A DNA stretch of 62,204 nucleotides from an uncultured Lachnospiraceae bacterium (GCA_910577115.1 CAJTMC010000023.1:1-62204), one strand, 5' to 3'. Numbered from the stretch's first letter, positions 23,220 to 31,299 are shown. Notes: generated by a model from the sequence alone, not told the origin. Numbers and translations: made by a program.

Positions 23220-23927
23220 ATAAATGTTCTGAGTAACCTTGTCTTTTGACAGATTAATTTTGCCCAGCATTTCCTGCGTTAATTGTTCTTCTGTCTTTTT
23301 TAGAGAAACTTTTTGGTTGGACGGTGTTTTACTTATGGGCTGCAGTTCAGGCTTTGAGGGCGTATCAACCGGAGAAGGAGCAGGTTCTGACTGTGCAGCG
23401 GAAGATGGACTTTGGGTTTCAGTGCCGCCATATGCAGATAATAATGTGGATAATCCGCCATTAAATCCATTAGCGGTTGCTGAAATTCTCCATTCGCCTT
23501 TCCAGTAGAGTTCTACAGAAATAATTGCCTTTTCCTGTTTGAAATCAGAGCCGGTAAGATTCATTGTAAATTGCGGTATTCCGTTTTGGGATAACGAAAA
23601 ATTATGTTTCAAAATTTCGCCCATTGTACCATTTCCATCTATACTCACAGTAAAGATGAGTTTTACAACAGGGTCAGGGAGTTTTGAAAGGGTTAAATTA
23701 AATTTTGCTGCGTTGTTGTCAGACTGAAAAGAAATTTCACCATTAGGAGATGAAATCTGATTATAAAAAATCATGTATCTGTTATCAGAGAGCTTTCCTG
23801 CTGAATCAACTCCAAAGCAGCAAAAGTCATATACTGCCGGACCAGCAACAGACATATCAATAATCATATCCGAGCTGGTATTGATAGATTTACTAAGTTT
23901 ATCACGCATTCCTCTTATAAGTTCCAT
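23187..23927 (-). CDS. TerD-like protein with truncated von Willebrand A-type tail
   Basis: ATG 23927 is used because GGAG lies six bases upstream. Residues 1-170 form a divergent TerD domain: it keeps YDFCCFGVDSAGKLSD, YMIFYNQISSPNG and EWRISATANGFNGGLSTLL but lacks the first QKGQK segment and most acidic Ca2+ ligands. A Pro/Ser-rich linker (about 170-205) leads to QKVSLKKTEEQLTQEMLGKINL, the lead-in that in TerD-vWA proteins continues into a vWA domain with DxSxS. Here the frame stops after NIYLCFREFFAFS, inside the end of the HAD gene, so the vWA part is missing. It is probably a deletion product; whether it is still functional is open. Confidence 0.75.
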   Translation of the reverse strand: MELIRGMRDKLSKSINTSSDMIIDMSVAGPAVYDFCCFGVDSAGKLSDNRYMIFYNQISSPNGEISFQSDNNAAKFNLTLSKLPDPVVKLIFTVSIDGNGTMGEILKHNFSLSQNGIPQFTMNLTGSDFKQEKAIISVELYWKGEWRISATANGFNGGLSTLLSAYGGTETQSPSSAAQSEPAPSPVDTPSKPELQPISKTPSNQKVSLKKTEEQLTQEMLGKINLSKDKVTQNIYLCFREFFAFS

Positions 23928-23967
23928 ATAAATCTCCATTCCGCCCTTGGCGGCTCAAATAGGAATG

Positions 23968-23991
23968 AAAAACGCTGTCCTTTGCGTTTTT
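23968..23991 (-). terminator. Terminator-like hairpin between AIM24 and truncated TerD genes
   Basis: AAAAACGC (23968-23975) pairs with GCGTTTTT (23984-23991). Read on the minus strand it ends in GCGTTTTT, as a weak intrinsic terminator would. Confidence 0.5.
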
Positions 23992-23994
23992 CCT

Positions 23995-24054
23995 GTGTGA
24001 AACTTAATACTTCTTAGGTAGTGTCTTTTGCTGCCTTAGAAGTATTTTTCACAC
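23995..24054. repeat. 60-base long interrupted inverted repeat
   Basis: GTGTGAAA at the left end pairs with TTCACAC at the right, AATACTTCT with AGAAGTATT and AGG with CCT, leaving a loop of about 15 bases around 24025. It sits directly after the AIM24 stop on the minus strand and upstream of the truncated terD gene, giving one long hairpin in the message. Confidence 0.7.
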
Positions 24055-24070
24055 TAAATCCTCCATTCTG

Positions 24071-24775
24071 TTAATCTATTCCGACTCTTATTCCGCCGCT
24101 TCTTTCAGACGGCTGAATAATTACGGTCACATTTGCCCCGCCATGCCATTCAAACTGGTAGGATTCACCAGAGGCTTGGCCTATGAATGTTTTCCATGAA
24201 ACATCAGCAGTGACCTGTGGATCACAATGCCCGTTTCCGATCCAGCATATGACTGCGTCGGGATCTACGGCAATGGTATTGTTCGCATTTACATTACTGA
24301 GTACAATTGGATTGCCATCTGATAAAACTGCAACATATGCATTGCTGCCTTTAGCTGTAAGTGTTGAAGTTGCAAGTCCTTTTTGAGAAAGTACGCCGAC
24401 TCCGATGAATCTTACACTATAATCACAGTCCTGTGTAAATGCTAAAATGTTTTCTGATTCTACGGAGACTGTTTCTCCTTGTTCAAGATGATAAATTACA
24501 ACATGTTGTCCATAATTTGCATAATATGTAATTGAGTTCCCGTTTAGATTCACTTTCATAAGAGGAAGGTTTTCTCCGGCTAACCTTCTTGCCAGTTGAC
24601 CTAAAAGAGCTTGTCCGGGACGATTTTGCGGACCTAAAAGTACTTTTTCAAATTTGTAATTCTTTTCCCCGGCATTTTCTCCTGCAATAAAGGCACCTGC
24701 TTTGGCAAATAATACATCATTTCCGGTACAAGTAACTTTTAGCGTTAACTCATTTACTGTTTCGAACTTTAGCAT
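24071..24775 (-). CDS. AIM24 family (TIGR00266/DUF124-like) protein
   Basis: A 234-residue all-beta protein of the AIM24 family, which forms a two-fold repeated beta-prism. The characteristic C-terminal half is visible: GNPIVLSNVNANNTIAVDPDAVICW, then VSWKTFIGQASGESYQFEWHGGANVTVIIQPSE. An N-terminal FAKAGAFIAGE segment matches the family start. The bacterial function is unknown. The gene sits between two TerD genes on the same strand, 19 bases downstream of the first, which places it in the Ter response. Length and motif content look complete, with no membrane segment. Confidence 0.85.
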   Translation of the reverse strand: MLKFETVNELTLKVTCTGNDVLFAKAGAFIAGENAGEKNYKFEKVLLGPQNRPGQALLGQLARRLAGENLPLMKVNLNGNSITYYANYGQHVVIYHLEQGETVSVESENILAFTQDCDYSVRFIGVGVLSQKGLATSTLTAKGSNAYVAVLSDGNPIVLSNVNANNTIAVDPDAVICWIGNGHCDPQVTADVSWKTFIGQASGESYQFEWHGGANVTVIIQPSERSGGIRVGID

Positions 24776-24794
24776 ATTGGTCTCTCCTTATCAT

Positions 24795-25577
24795 TCATAC
24801 TGTTTGTACACCATAAAGTGCACATAAACCAGCTAAATCTCTTGCCACACCGTTGCCAATGGCGTTAAATTTCCATAGTCCGTTATGAGAATATATTTCA
24901 CCTATCATCATAGAAGTGATATTGGAATAGTAGTCGTTAATTTTAAAGCTCACAAGTTCATTCGCGGAAACGGAGTCCATAATTCTTATGTAAACATCTT
25001 TTAACATACTAAAATTTAGATGTTTCTCCAAAGCCTCGTTTATTGTAAGAACAAATACTATTTTGGAAACGTTAGGATTTATTTTGTCAAAGTCAATGGA
25101 AATAATTTCCCTGTCAGTACCATTGTCAACAGAAAAAGATGTGCTTCCATCAGGACTGGTTTCCTGACCATAAAAAACAAACCATGAATCTCCAATTACC
25201 TTTCCGGTATTATTAAGAAGAAATGCAGAAACATCTGCATCGCAGTTATCATTGGTTACATTCCAGCCAACATGTGCCCTTATTTTACTAAGTTTTGTTT
25301 CGTTTTCAAGAGGGATTTTTTGCCCTTTTTGCACTGGTTTTAACAAGGGCGGGCATGGTTTGTTTGTAAAATGAGCATTTGTAATATCCGGGCTTGGAGT
25401 GTTTACCAAGGGAGTGCCTGATTGTGATGAATTTGCTTTTGTACCAGATAAAGCTTTTTCATTGTTTATTGATTGAATATTTTGTGAATCTTTGGGTCCT
25501 TGTATAAATTGTTGGTTTATTGATAAAACTGTATGTTTATCCAACGGTTTAGATGTATTCATGGGTAAATGAATCAT
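24795..25577 (-). CDS. TerD-domain protein with long disordered N-terminus
   Basis: Residues 1-80 are polar and low in complexity (Ser, Asn, Gln, Pro), probably disordered. From about 80 a complete TerD domain follows: QKGQKIPLENETKLS, VGWNVTNDNCDADVSAFLLNNTGK, YGQETSPDG, LNFSMLKDVYIRIMD and LWKFNAIGNGVARDLAGLCALYG. The GDGDDE calcium loop is replaced by DNGTDRE, so Ca2+ affinity is probably altered. It is the first gene of the reverse-strand set. GAGAGG stands nine bases before the ATG, and the promoter overlaps a perfect operator palindrome. Confidence 0.88.
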   Translation of the reverse strand: MIHLPMNTSKPLDKHTVLSINQQFIQGPKDSQNIQSINNEKALSGTKANSSQSGTPLVNTPSPDITNAHFTNKPCPPLLKPVQKGQKIPLENETKLSKIRAHVGWNVTNDNCDADVSAFLLNNTGKVIGDSWFVFYGQETSPDGSTSFSVDNGTDREIISIDFDKINPNVSKIVFVLTINEALEKHLNFSMLKDVYIRIMDSVSANELVSFKINDYYSNITSMMIGEIYSHNGLWKFNAIGNGVARDLAGLCALYGVQTV

Positions 25578-25625
25578 ATTATCAGTCCTCTCAAAAATAG
25601 AACGAAAATATATAAGACTTAATAT

Positions 25626-25665
25626 ATTTTACTTTATTAATACAAAAATGTCAAATTGTTTGACA
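25626..25665 (-). promoter_or_regulatory. Promoter of the reverse terD operon with overlapping palindromic operator
   Basis: On the minus strand TTGACA (25654-25649), a 17-base spacer and TAAAAT (25631-25626). The -35 box is one arm of the perfect palindrome TGTCAAA-TTG-TTTGACA (25649-25665), the expected position for repression by the divergently encoded XRE protein. Confidence 0.75.
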
Positions 25666-25700
25666 TATAAGAACATATAAATGCAGTTAATTTTGACACA

Positions 25701-25729
25701 TTGACAAAAAGTGTGACATGGGATAAACT
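25701..25729 (+). promoter_or_regulatory. Promoter of the XRE regulator gene
   Basis: Consensus TTGACA (25701-25706), 17-base spacer, TAAACT (25724-25729). Extra TGACA half-sites at 25694, 25702 and 25714 surround it and suggest autoregulation by the same protein that binds 25649-25665. Confidence 0.7.
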
Positions 25730-25788
25730 GAAATCAACAAACTATTGGAATGAATTTGGAAGTGATTGTGTTTTTGTGGGTGATTTAG

Positions 25789-26295
25789 ATGGCAAAAATT
25801 AATATGAATTTTAATATAACAGAAAAAGCAAAAGAACTGTTAATTGAACAATTGACAGAAGAGTTGATAATTTTGCGCACAAAACTGGGGCTTTCGCAAG
25901 AGGATTTAAGTGGACTGCTTGGTATTTCCAGACAGACATATTCCGCGTTAGAGACGAGAAAGAGACCTATGTCTTGGGGAACATATTTATCATTAATTCT
26001 TATTTTTGATAATAATGAACAAACGAAAAATATTATTCGTGAAACAGGTATTTTCCCGTATATGTTATTTGGTACAAATGTCAATACCGGAAGAGATAAT
26101 AAGCTGTCTGATATTTCTGAGCTAATATATGATGATATTATAGATAAATTAGATAAACAGGCTATACACGCCATTGAAACTGTTATTATGCTGGAGTATG
26201 CCCGATGCAATAAGATGTCTGGAGCTGCTTTGATAAGTGCTTTTGATGGAAGAAAGTTTATCAGGATTACAGAGGAAGATGTACAGATATCATAA
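25789..26295 (+). CDS. XRE-family transcriptional regulator of the Ter island
   Basis: A 168-residue protein. The helix-turn-helix lies at about 30-65 (LRTKLGLSQEDLSGLLGISRQTYSALETRKRPMS), a typical Cro/XRE domain. The C-terminal 90 residues (about 75-165) are helical and unlike known sensor domains; they could mediate oligomerisation or signal reception. It is divergently transcribed from the reverse terD operon, with promoters and operator-like TGACA repeats in between, so it probably controls both directions. The ribosome binding site is weak. No protease site such as Ala-Gly of LexA-like regulators was noticed. Confidence 0.82.
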   Translation: MAKINMNFNITEKAKELLIEQLTEELIILRTKLGLSQEDLSGLLGISRQTYSALETRKRPMSWGTYLSLILIFDNNEQTKNIIRETGIFPYMLFGTNVNTGRDNKLSDISELIYDDIIDKLDKQAIHAIETVIMLEYARCNKMSGAALISAFDGRKFIRITEEDVQIS

Positions 26296-26339
26296 GCTGT
26301 CAGTTTTGTTAAATTATTAATTCACGCAGGGGGGATAAC

Positions 26340-27068
26340 ATGGAATTCAAGAGAAAGAGTCTGGGGACAATCGTGGGATTATCGGTTGTGACGGCGGTGT
26401 TAATTTATTTGAATATAGGATGTACCAGCATCTCCCAAGATAGCCGTTTATCGGAAATGGAAGAAAAGGATTCCAATATTCCGGTTTTCGAAGCAGAACT
26501 CTTTCAAACAGAACTTTCTGAAGAAGATGTTCCCGATACACAGTTAGCAGTGGATCGTGATGCATCGGAGGTAGAGGTCCCTGTTGGTGATGTCCATTTG
26601 TTTGAACGGGAAGACAAAATCAGCACAATGTTTTATGACTTGCAACTTGACAGAGTTATGTTTACGGATTCAGTTGGCGGTGTAACGGCAGAAAGCGGTC
26701 GGGAGTTTATGACTCTTGATGTCACCATTACGGCTTGGGGGGACGAAAAGGTCATCAATATGTATGCGCAGGAATTCCTCATGGTCTGTTTTTTGGGAGA
26801 TTCTGTGAAAGCTGACAGTGAGGAGGACTACGAGAAAATTTATCCGTTGGAGGAAGGGCTTGCGGAAGGACAATTAGGCGATGTGTGGCTCGCAGTGGAA
26901 GGAGAAGACATAAAAGGAAAATTGATATACAACATACCAAAAGATGCAATCAGAATGGTTCTTTTGGTGTATGACAGTTATACTATCGGCGATTTGAAGA
27001 ATGAAGTGGCATTTGGAGATGGATATATGATTACGATTCCGGAGGAAAACTGGAATAGAGGAGAATAA
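26340..27068 (+). CDS. Lipoprotein with DUF4352-like immunoglobulin domain
   Basis: A signal peptide ending in the lipobox-like LNIGC (about residue 28) predicts a lipid-anchored surface protein. After an acidic linker (30-85), the domain at about 90-235 has the DUF4352/telokin-like pattern: FYDLQLDRVMFTDS, REFMTLDVTITAWGDEKVINMY, KGKLIYNIPKDAIRMVLLV. These domains are common in Firmicute lipoproteins without known function. The GGGGGG ribosome binding site is seven bases before ATG 26340. It is followed closely by a small gene and is not evidently part of the Ter island. Confidence 0.7.
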   Translation: MEFKRKSLGTIVGLSVVTAVLIYLNIGCTSISQDSRLSEMEEKDSNIPVFEAELFQTELSEEDVPDTQLAVDRDASEVEVPVGDVHLFEREDKISTMFYDLQLDRVMFTDSVGGVTAESGREFMTLDVTITAWGDEKVINMYAQEFLMVCFLGDSVKADSEEDYEKIYPLEEGLAEGQLGDVWLAVEGEDIKGKLIYNIPKDAIRMVLLVYDSYTIGDLKNEVAFGDGYMITIPEENWNRGE

Positions 27069-27095
27069 GATTTAGAAATAGGAGGATTGACAGAC

Positions 27096-27344
27096 ATGGC
27101 AGTATTTAGCGGGTTAGAGGATATGGACGAGCTTGCGCAGAAGAAGAAGGAACAGCAGAAGAGGGAAATTGAGGATGTGGTTAAGATTCTTGACGAAAAG
27201 ACCTCGGGCGGAGTTAGCCGTATTAAGGTTGAAGTATCCGATGAGCAGGAGGAAGGGACAATCAGCACTGCATATCATCATGGACGTTGCGACGTGGGGA
27301 GTCCTTGGGCAAAGGGCAGTGTGCGCAATTTTGGGTGTGATTGA
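27096..27344 (+). CDS. Small hypothetical protein, helical N-terminus and distinctive C-terminus
   Basis: ATG 27096 is 11 bases after GGAGG (27080-27084). The 82-residue protein has a charged helical first half (GLEDMDELAQKKKEQQKREIEDVVKIL) and an ending TAYHHGRCDVGSPWAKGSVRNFGCD with two Cys and several residues often kept in short modified peptides. I do not recognise the family. It lies 27 bases after the DUF4352 lipoprotein gene and may be co-transcribed. A leader/core layout as in a ribosomally made peptide is possible, but no modifying enzyme lies nearby. Confidence 0.5.
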   Translation: MAVFSGLEDMDELAQKKKEQQKREIEDVVKILDEKTSGGVSRIKVEVSDEQEEGTISTAYHHGRCDVGSPWAKGSVRNFGCD

Positions 27345-27372
27345 TGTTGTAATTTCGTGTTGTAATGGAGGC

Positions 27373-27400
27373 TTAGATAATACTTGAAAATATTGTCTAA
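27373..27400 (+). other. Hairpin upstream of hisS
   Basis: TTAGATAATA (27373-27382) pairs with TATTGTCTAA (27391-27400) with one G-T pair. There is no T-run and no T-box consensus in the 150-bp gap before hisS, so its role is unclear. Confidence 0.4.
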
Positions 27401-27495
27401 ACATAGTAAAATCGTTGATGGTAAATTGCTCGAACAAAAAATGCATAAGAGAGAATTGTTGTAAGCAATTACAAATTTGGAAATGAGGTACATTT

Positions 27496-28758
27496 ATGGC
27501 ATTAAATAAAAAGCCTGTGACAGGCATGAAGGATATTCTGCCCGAGGAGATGCAGATTCGGGACTATGTCATTGGCGTGATTAAGGAAACCTATGGCAAA
27601 TTCGGATTTACTTCTATCGAAACGCCCTGCATGGAAAATATCGAAAATTTAAGCAGCAAGCAGGGTGGAGAGAATGAGAAACTTATTTTTAAGGTGCTCA
27701 AAAGGGGTGAAAAGCTGAATTTGGAAACGGCAAAAGAGGAAGCGGATGTCGTTGACTTTGGTATGCGCTATGATTTGACAGTGCCGCTTGCGCGGTATTA
27801 TTCCAGCCATGCAAATGAGCTGCCCGCACCGTTTAAAGCCCTGCAGATGGGAAATGTCTGGAGGGCGGACAAACCACAGAAGGGCAGATACCGCCAGTTT
27901 ATGCAGTGCGATATTGATATTCTTGGAGATGCGTCAAACCTTGCTGAGATTGAGTTGATTTTGGCAACAACGACAACACTTGAAAAAATCGGTTTTAAAA
28001 ATTTTGAAATCCGCATCAATGACAGAAGAATTTTAAAGGCAATGGCGGCATACAGCGGTTTTGCGCAGGAGAACTACGACAATATTTTTATTACGCTTGA
28101 CAAGATGGATAAAATCGGTCTTGAAGGTGTGGAAAAAGAGCTGCTTGCGGACGGATATCCGCAGGAAAATATTGATAAATATTTATCCCTGTTTCGGGAC
28201 ATGAATGCGTCGGACGATACGCTGAAGTTTATAGAAGAAAAATTGACGGATTATCTTGAAGAGGACATGAAAGCAAGTTTTCGTGAGATTATTGAGAGCG
28301 TAAATGCCACGAAGAGCGACTGCTTCCATCTTGTGTTTGATCCGACACTGGTGCGGGGAATGTCTTATTATACGGGAACGATTTTCGAGATTGCCATGCC
28401 GGAATTTGGCGGAAGCTGCGGAGGCGGCGGACGCTATGATAAAATGATTGGCAGATTCACAGGGAAAGATGTTCCTGCCTGCGGATTTTCAATCGGTTTT
28501 GAGAGAATTATTTTAATACTGACAGAGAACGGATTTAAGGTTCCGGGTCAGAGCAAAAAGAAGGCGTATCTTGTAGAAAAGGGCATTTCGGGTGAAGCGC
28601 TCTGCAATGTGATTGCACAGGCTCAGAAAGAGCGGCAAAGCGGTGCGCAGGTGCTTGTGGCGCGTATGAATAAAAACAAGAAATTCCAAAAGGAACAGCT
28701 TATGGCGGAGGGCTATGAGGAGTTTCTGGATTTTTATAAAGAAGGATTAAAAAACTGA
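27496..28758 (+). CDS. hisS: Histidyl-tRNA synthetase
   Basis: A class II aminoacyl-tRNA synthetase charging tRNA-His, cytoplasmic. Motif 1 lies near FGFTSIETPCMEN, motif 2 is WRADKPQKGRYRQFMQCDIDI, the histidine-binding loop is VRGMSYYTGTIFEIA (histidine A), and motif 3 is ACGFSIGFERI. The C-terminal anticodon-binding domain (about 330-420) ends with MNKNKKFQKEQLMAEGYEEF. At 420 residues it is of normal length. It is followed after 18 bases by aspS, the common Firmicute hisS-aspS pair. Confidence 0.95.
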   Translation: MALNKKPVTGMKDILPEEMQIRDYVIGVIKETYGKFGFTSIETPCMENIENLSSKQGGENEKLIFKVLKRGEKLNLETAKEEADVVDFGMRYDLTVPLARYYSSHANELPAPFKALQMGNVWRADKPQKGRYRQFMQCDIDILGDASNLAEIELILATTTTLEKIGFKNFEIRINDRRILKAMAAYSGFAQENYDNIFITLDKMDKIGLEGVEKELLADGYPQENIDKYLSLFRDMNASDDTLKFIEEKLTDYLEEDMKASFREIIESVNATKSDCFHLVFDPTLVRGMSYYTGTIFEIAMPEFGGSCGGGGRYDKMIGRFTGKDVPACGFSIGFERIILILTENGFKVPGQSKKKAYLVEKGISGEALCNVIAQAQKERQSGAQVLVARMNKNKKFQKEQLMAEGYEEFLDFYKEGLKN

Positions 28759-28776
28759 TAAAAAGAGGTTAGGATT

Positions 28777-30594
28777 ATGGCAGAATCAATGAAGGGGTTA
28801 AAGAGAACCCACAGATGTACAGAGCTTTCGGCTGCAAATGTCGGTGAAGAAGTCACCGTCATGGGCTGGGTACAGAAAAACAGAAACAAGGGCGGAATTA
28901 TTTTTGTGGACCTTCGGGACAGAAGCGGTATTTTACAGATTATTTTTGAGCAGGGGGCAGATTTAAGTCGTGCGGTCGATGCGGAGAATTTTGCAAAGGC
29001 AGAGTCTTTAAGAAGTGAGTTTGTGATAGCGGTTGTGGGCAAGGTGGAAAAGCGCGAAGGCAATACTAACACTGCGATGAAGACCGGAGATATTGAAATC
29101 CGGGCGACACAGCTTCGCATTTTATCCGAGTCGGAAACACCGCCGTTTCCCATTGAGGCGGATTCCAAGACAAAGGAGGAGCTTCGGCTGAAATATCGTT
29201 ATCTTGATCTAAGAAGACCTGATTTGCAGGAAAAGATTATGATGAGAAGTCGTGTTACCGCTAAAATTCGAGAGTTTATGACGAACGAAGGCTTTTTGGA
29301 AATCGAAACGCCGATTTTAAATAAATCAACGCCGGAGGGAGCAAGAGATTATCTTGTGCCAAGCCGTATCCATCAGGGAAGCTTTTATGCGCTCCCGCAG
29401 TCGCCGCAGCTTTTTAAGCAGCTTTTGATGTGCTCCGGATACGATCGGTATTTTCAAATTGCAAAGTGCTTTCGTGATGAGGATTTGCGTGCGGACAGAC
29501 AGCCTGAGTTTACGCAGGTGGATATGGAGCTTTCCTTTGTTGATGTGGATGATGTCATTGAAGTCAATGAGAGATTGTTAAAATATGTATTTAAAGATAC
29601 GGTAGGAATTGATATTGCGCTCCCGATTCAGAGGATGACATGGCAGGAAGCGATGGACAGATACGGTTCAGACAAGCCGGATACGCGTTTTGGAATGGAG
29701 CTTGTGAATGTGAGCGAAGTTGTGAAAGGCTGCGGTTTTGGTGTGTTTACAGGTGCGCTTGAAAGCGGCGGTTCTGTGCGCGGTATCAATGCAAAGGGAC
29801 AGGGCGAGATGCCGAGAAAGAAGATTGATGCCCTCGTCGAGTTTGCGAAAGGATTTGGCGCAAAGGGACTTGCTTATATTGCAATTCAGCCGGATGGAAC
29901 TTTAAAATCCTCTTTTGCGAAGTTTATGACAGCGGAGGAAATGGCAGCGCTTGTAAAATCAATGGACGGTGAGAATGGCGATTTGCTTTTGTTTGCGGCG
30001 GACAAGAATAAGGTTGTCTGGGACGTGCTTGGAAACCTGCGTCTTGAAATTGCAAGAAATTTGGAGCTGCTTGACAAAAATCAGTATAACTTCCTTTGGG
30101 TAACGGAGTTCCCGCTGCTTGAGTGGAGCGAGGAAGAAAATCGTTATGTGGCGATGCATCACCCGTTTACGATGCCGATGGAGGAAGACTTGGAGCTGCT
30201 TGATACAGATCCGGGCAAAGTGCGTGCAAAGGCATATGATATTGTGTTAAACGGAACGGAACTTGGCGGCGGGAGTGTGCGTATTTTCCAAAATGATATT
30301 CAGGAGAAGATGTTTGAAATGATTGGGCTTTCCAAGGAAACGGCAAATGAGCGCTTTGGATTTTTGTTAAATGCGTTCAAGTATGGTGTTCCGCCTCACG
30401 CAGGTCTTGCATTCGGACTGGATCGTATGGTGATGTTAATGGCAAAGGCGGATTCTATCCGCGAGGTGATAGCGTTCCCGAAAGTGAAAGATGCGTCATG
30501 TCTGATGACAGATGCGCCGAATGTGGTAGATGCGGTTCAGCTTGAGGAGCTTGGGATTGCAATAACGGCAAATGACGAAAAAACAGCAGATTGA
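28777..30594 (+). CDS. aspS: Aspartyl-tRNA synthetase (bacterial type)
   Basis: 605 residues, the size of bacterial AspRS with a GAD insertion. The N-terminal OB fold (about 1-110) contains VTVMGWVQKNRNKGGIIFVDLRD for anticodon recognition. The catalytic core has motif 1 (FLEIETPILNKSTPEGARDY), the aspartate-binding SPQLFKQLL, motif 2 FRDEDLRADRQPEFTQVDMEL, and motif 3 GLAFGLDRMVMLM near the end. The GAD domain occupies about 290-410. Whether it is discriminating or charges tRNA-Asn as well cannot be decided here. It follows hisS by 18 bases with AAGAGG upstream. Confidence 0.95.
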   Translation: MAESMKGLKRTHRCTELSAANVGEEVTVMGWVQKNRNKGGIIFVDLRDRSGILQIIFEQGADLSRAVDAENFAKAESLRSEFVIAVVGKVEKREGNTNTAMKTGDIEIRATQLRILSESETPPFPIEADSKTKEELRLKYRYLDLRRPDLQEKIMMRSRVTAKIREFMTNEGFLEIETPILNKSTPEGARDYLVPSRIHQGSFYALPQSPQLFKQLLMCSGYDRYFQIAKCFRDEDLRADRQPEFTQVDMELSFVDVDDVIEVNERLLKYVFKDTVGIDIALPIQRMTWQEAMDRYGSDKPDTRFGMELVNVSEVVKGCGFGVFTGALESGGSVRGINAKGQGEMPRKKIDALVEFAKGFGAKGLAYIAIQPDGTLKSSFAKFMTAEEMAALVKSMDGENGDLLLFAADKNKVVWDVLGNLRLEIARNLELLDKNQYNFLWVTEFPLLEWSEEENRYVAMHHPFTMPMEEDLELLDTDPGKVRAKAYDIVLNGTELGGGSVRIFQNDIQEKMFEMIGLSKETANERFGFLLNAFKYGVPPHAGLAFGLDRMVMLMAKADSIREVIAFPKVKDASCLMTDAPNVVDAVQLEELGIAITANDEKTAD

Positions 30595-30610
30595 TAATTT
30601 TTTATCAAAA

Positions 30611-30631
30611 CGGTCTGCAATTAGCAGACCG
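30611..30631. other. Hairpin between aspS and nth
   Basis: CGGTCTGC (30611-30618) and GCAGACCG (30624-30631) form a perfect 8-bp stem with loop AATTA, 4 bases before the nth ribosome binding site. There is no T-run on the plus strand, so it is probably a stability or coupling element rather than a full terminator. Confidence 0.55.
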
Positions 30632-30645
30632 TATGGAGCGTATTG

Positions 30646-31299
30646 ATGAAGGAAAGTAAAAAGACAAAGGAAAAGAAAGCACTTGCATTGGAAGTGATTG
30701 CGCGTCTGAAACAGGAATATCCGCATTCCGACTGTACGCTGGATTATAATGAGGCTTGGAAGCTTTTGGTGAGCGTGCGGCTTGCGGCGCAGTGTACGGA
30801 CGCGCGCGTCAATGTGGTGGTTCAGGGTTTGTATGAGAAATTTCCGACGGTTGCGGCTTTGGCGGCGGCAGAAGTGTCGGAGATTGAGGAGATTGTAAAG
30901 CCCTGCGGTCTTGGACACAGCAAGGCGCGCGACATCAGTGCGTGTATGCAGATGCTGCACGAAAAGTATGATGATAAGGTTCCTGATGATTTCGAGAAGC
31001 TTTTGGAGCTGCCTGGTGTGGGCAGAAAGAGCGCAAACCTGATTATGGGGGACGTGTTTGGAAAGCCTGCGATTGTGACGGATACACACTGTATTCGCCT
31101 TACGAACCGTGTCGGCCTTGTTGACGGGATTAAGGAGCCGAAGAAGGTGGAAATGGCATTGTGGGAGATTATTCCGCCCGAGGAGGGCAGTGATTTCTGC
31201 CACAGGCTTGTGGATCATGGGCGTGAGGTCTGTACGGCACGCACGAAACCGTATTGCGATCGGTGTTGTCTGAATGATATTTGTGCGAAGCATCTTTAG
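30646..31299 (+). CDS. nth: Endonuclease III (DNA glycosylase/AP lyase)
   Basis: Removes oxidised pyrimidines and cuts at abasic sites. ATG 30646 follows GGAG by 7 bases. The helix-hairpin-helix LPGVGRKSANLI carries the catalytic Lys, and VTDTHCIRLTNR supplies the catalytic Asp. The C-terminal cluster ligands C-X6-C-X2-C-X5-C sit in CTARTKPYCDRCCLNDIC, with one extra Cys. 217 residues is normal. It is downstream of aspS, possibly in the same transcript, and ends in a bidirectional terminator. Confidence 0.94.
   Translation: MKESKKTKEKKALALEVIARLKQEYPHSDCTLDYNEAWKLLVSVRLAAQCTDARVNVVVQGLYEKFPTVAALAAAEVSEIEEIVKPCGLGHSKARDISACMQMLHEKYDDKVPDDFEKLLELPGVGRKSANLIMGDVFGKPAIVTDTHCIRLTNRVGLVDGIKEPKKVEMALWEIIPPEEGSDFCHRLVDHGREVCTARTKPYCDRCCLNDICAKHL

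Noticed and set aside
27345..27495. T-box leader upstream of hisS-aspS
   Set aside because: No T-box sequence, no specifier hairpin and no terminator were found in the 150-bp gap; only one simple hairpin is present.
30496..31293. 265-codon minus-strand frame opposite aspS and nth
   Set aside because: It spans the end of aspS and almost all of nth, both certain genes.
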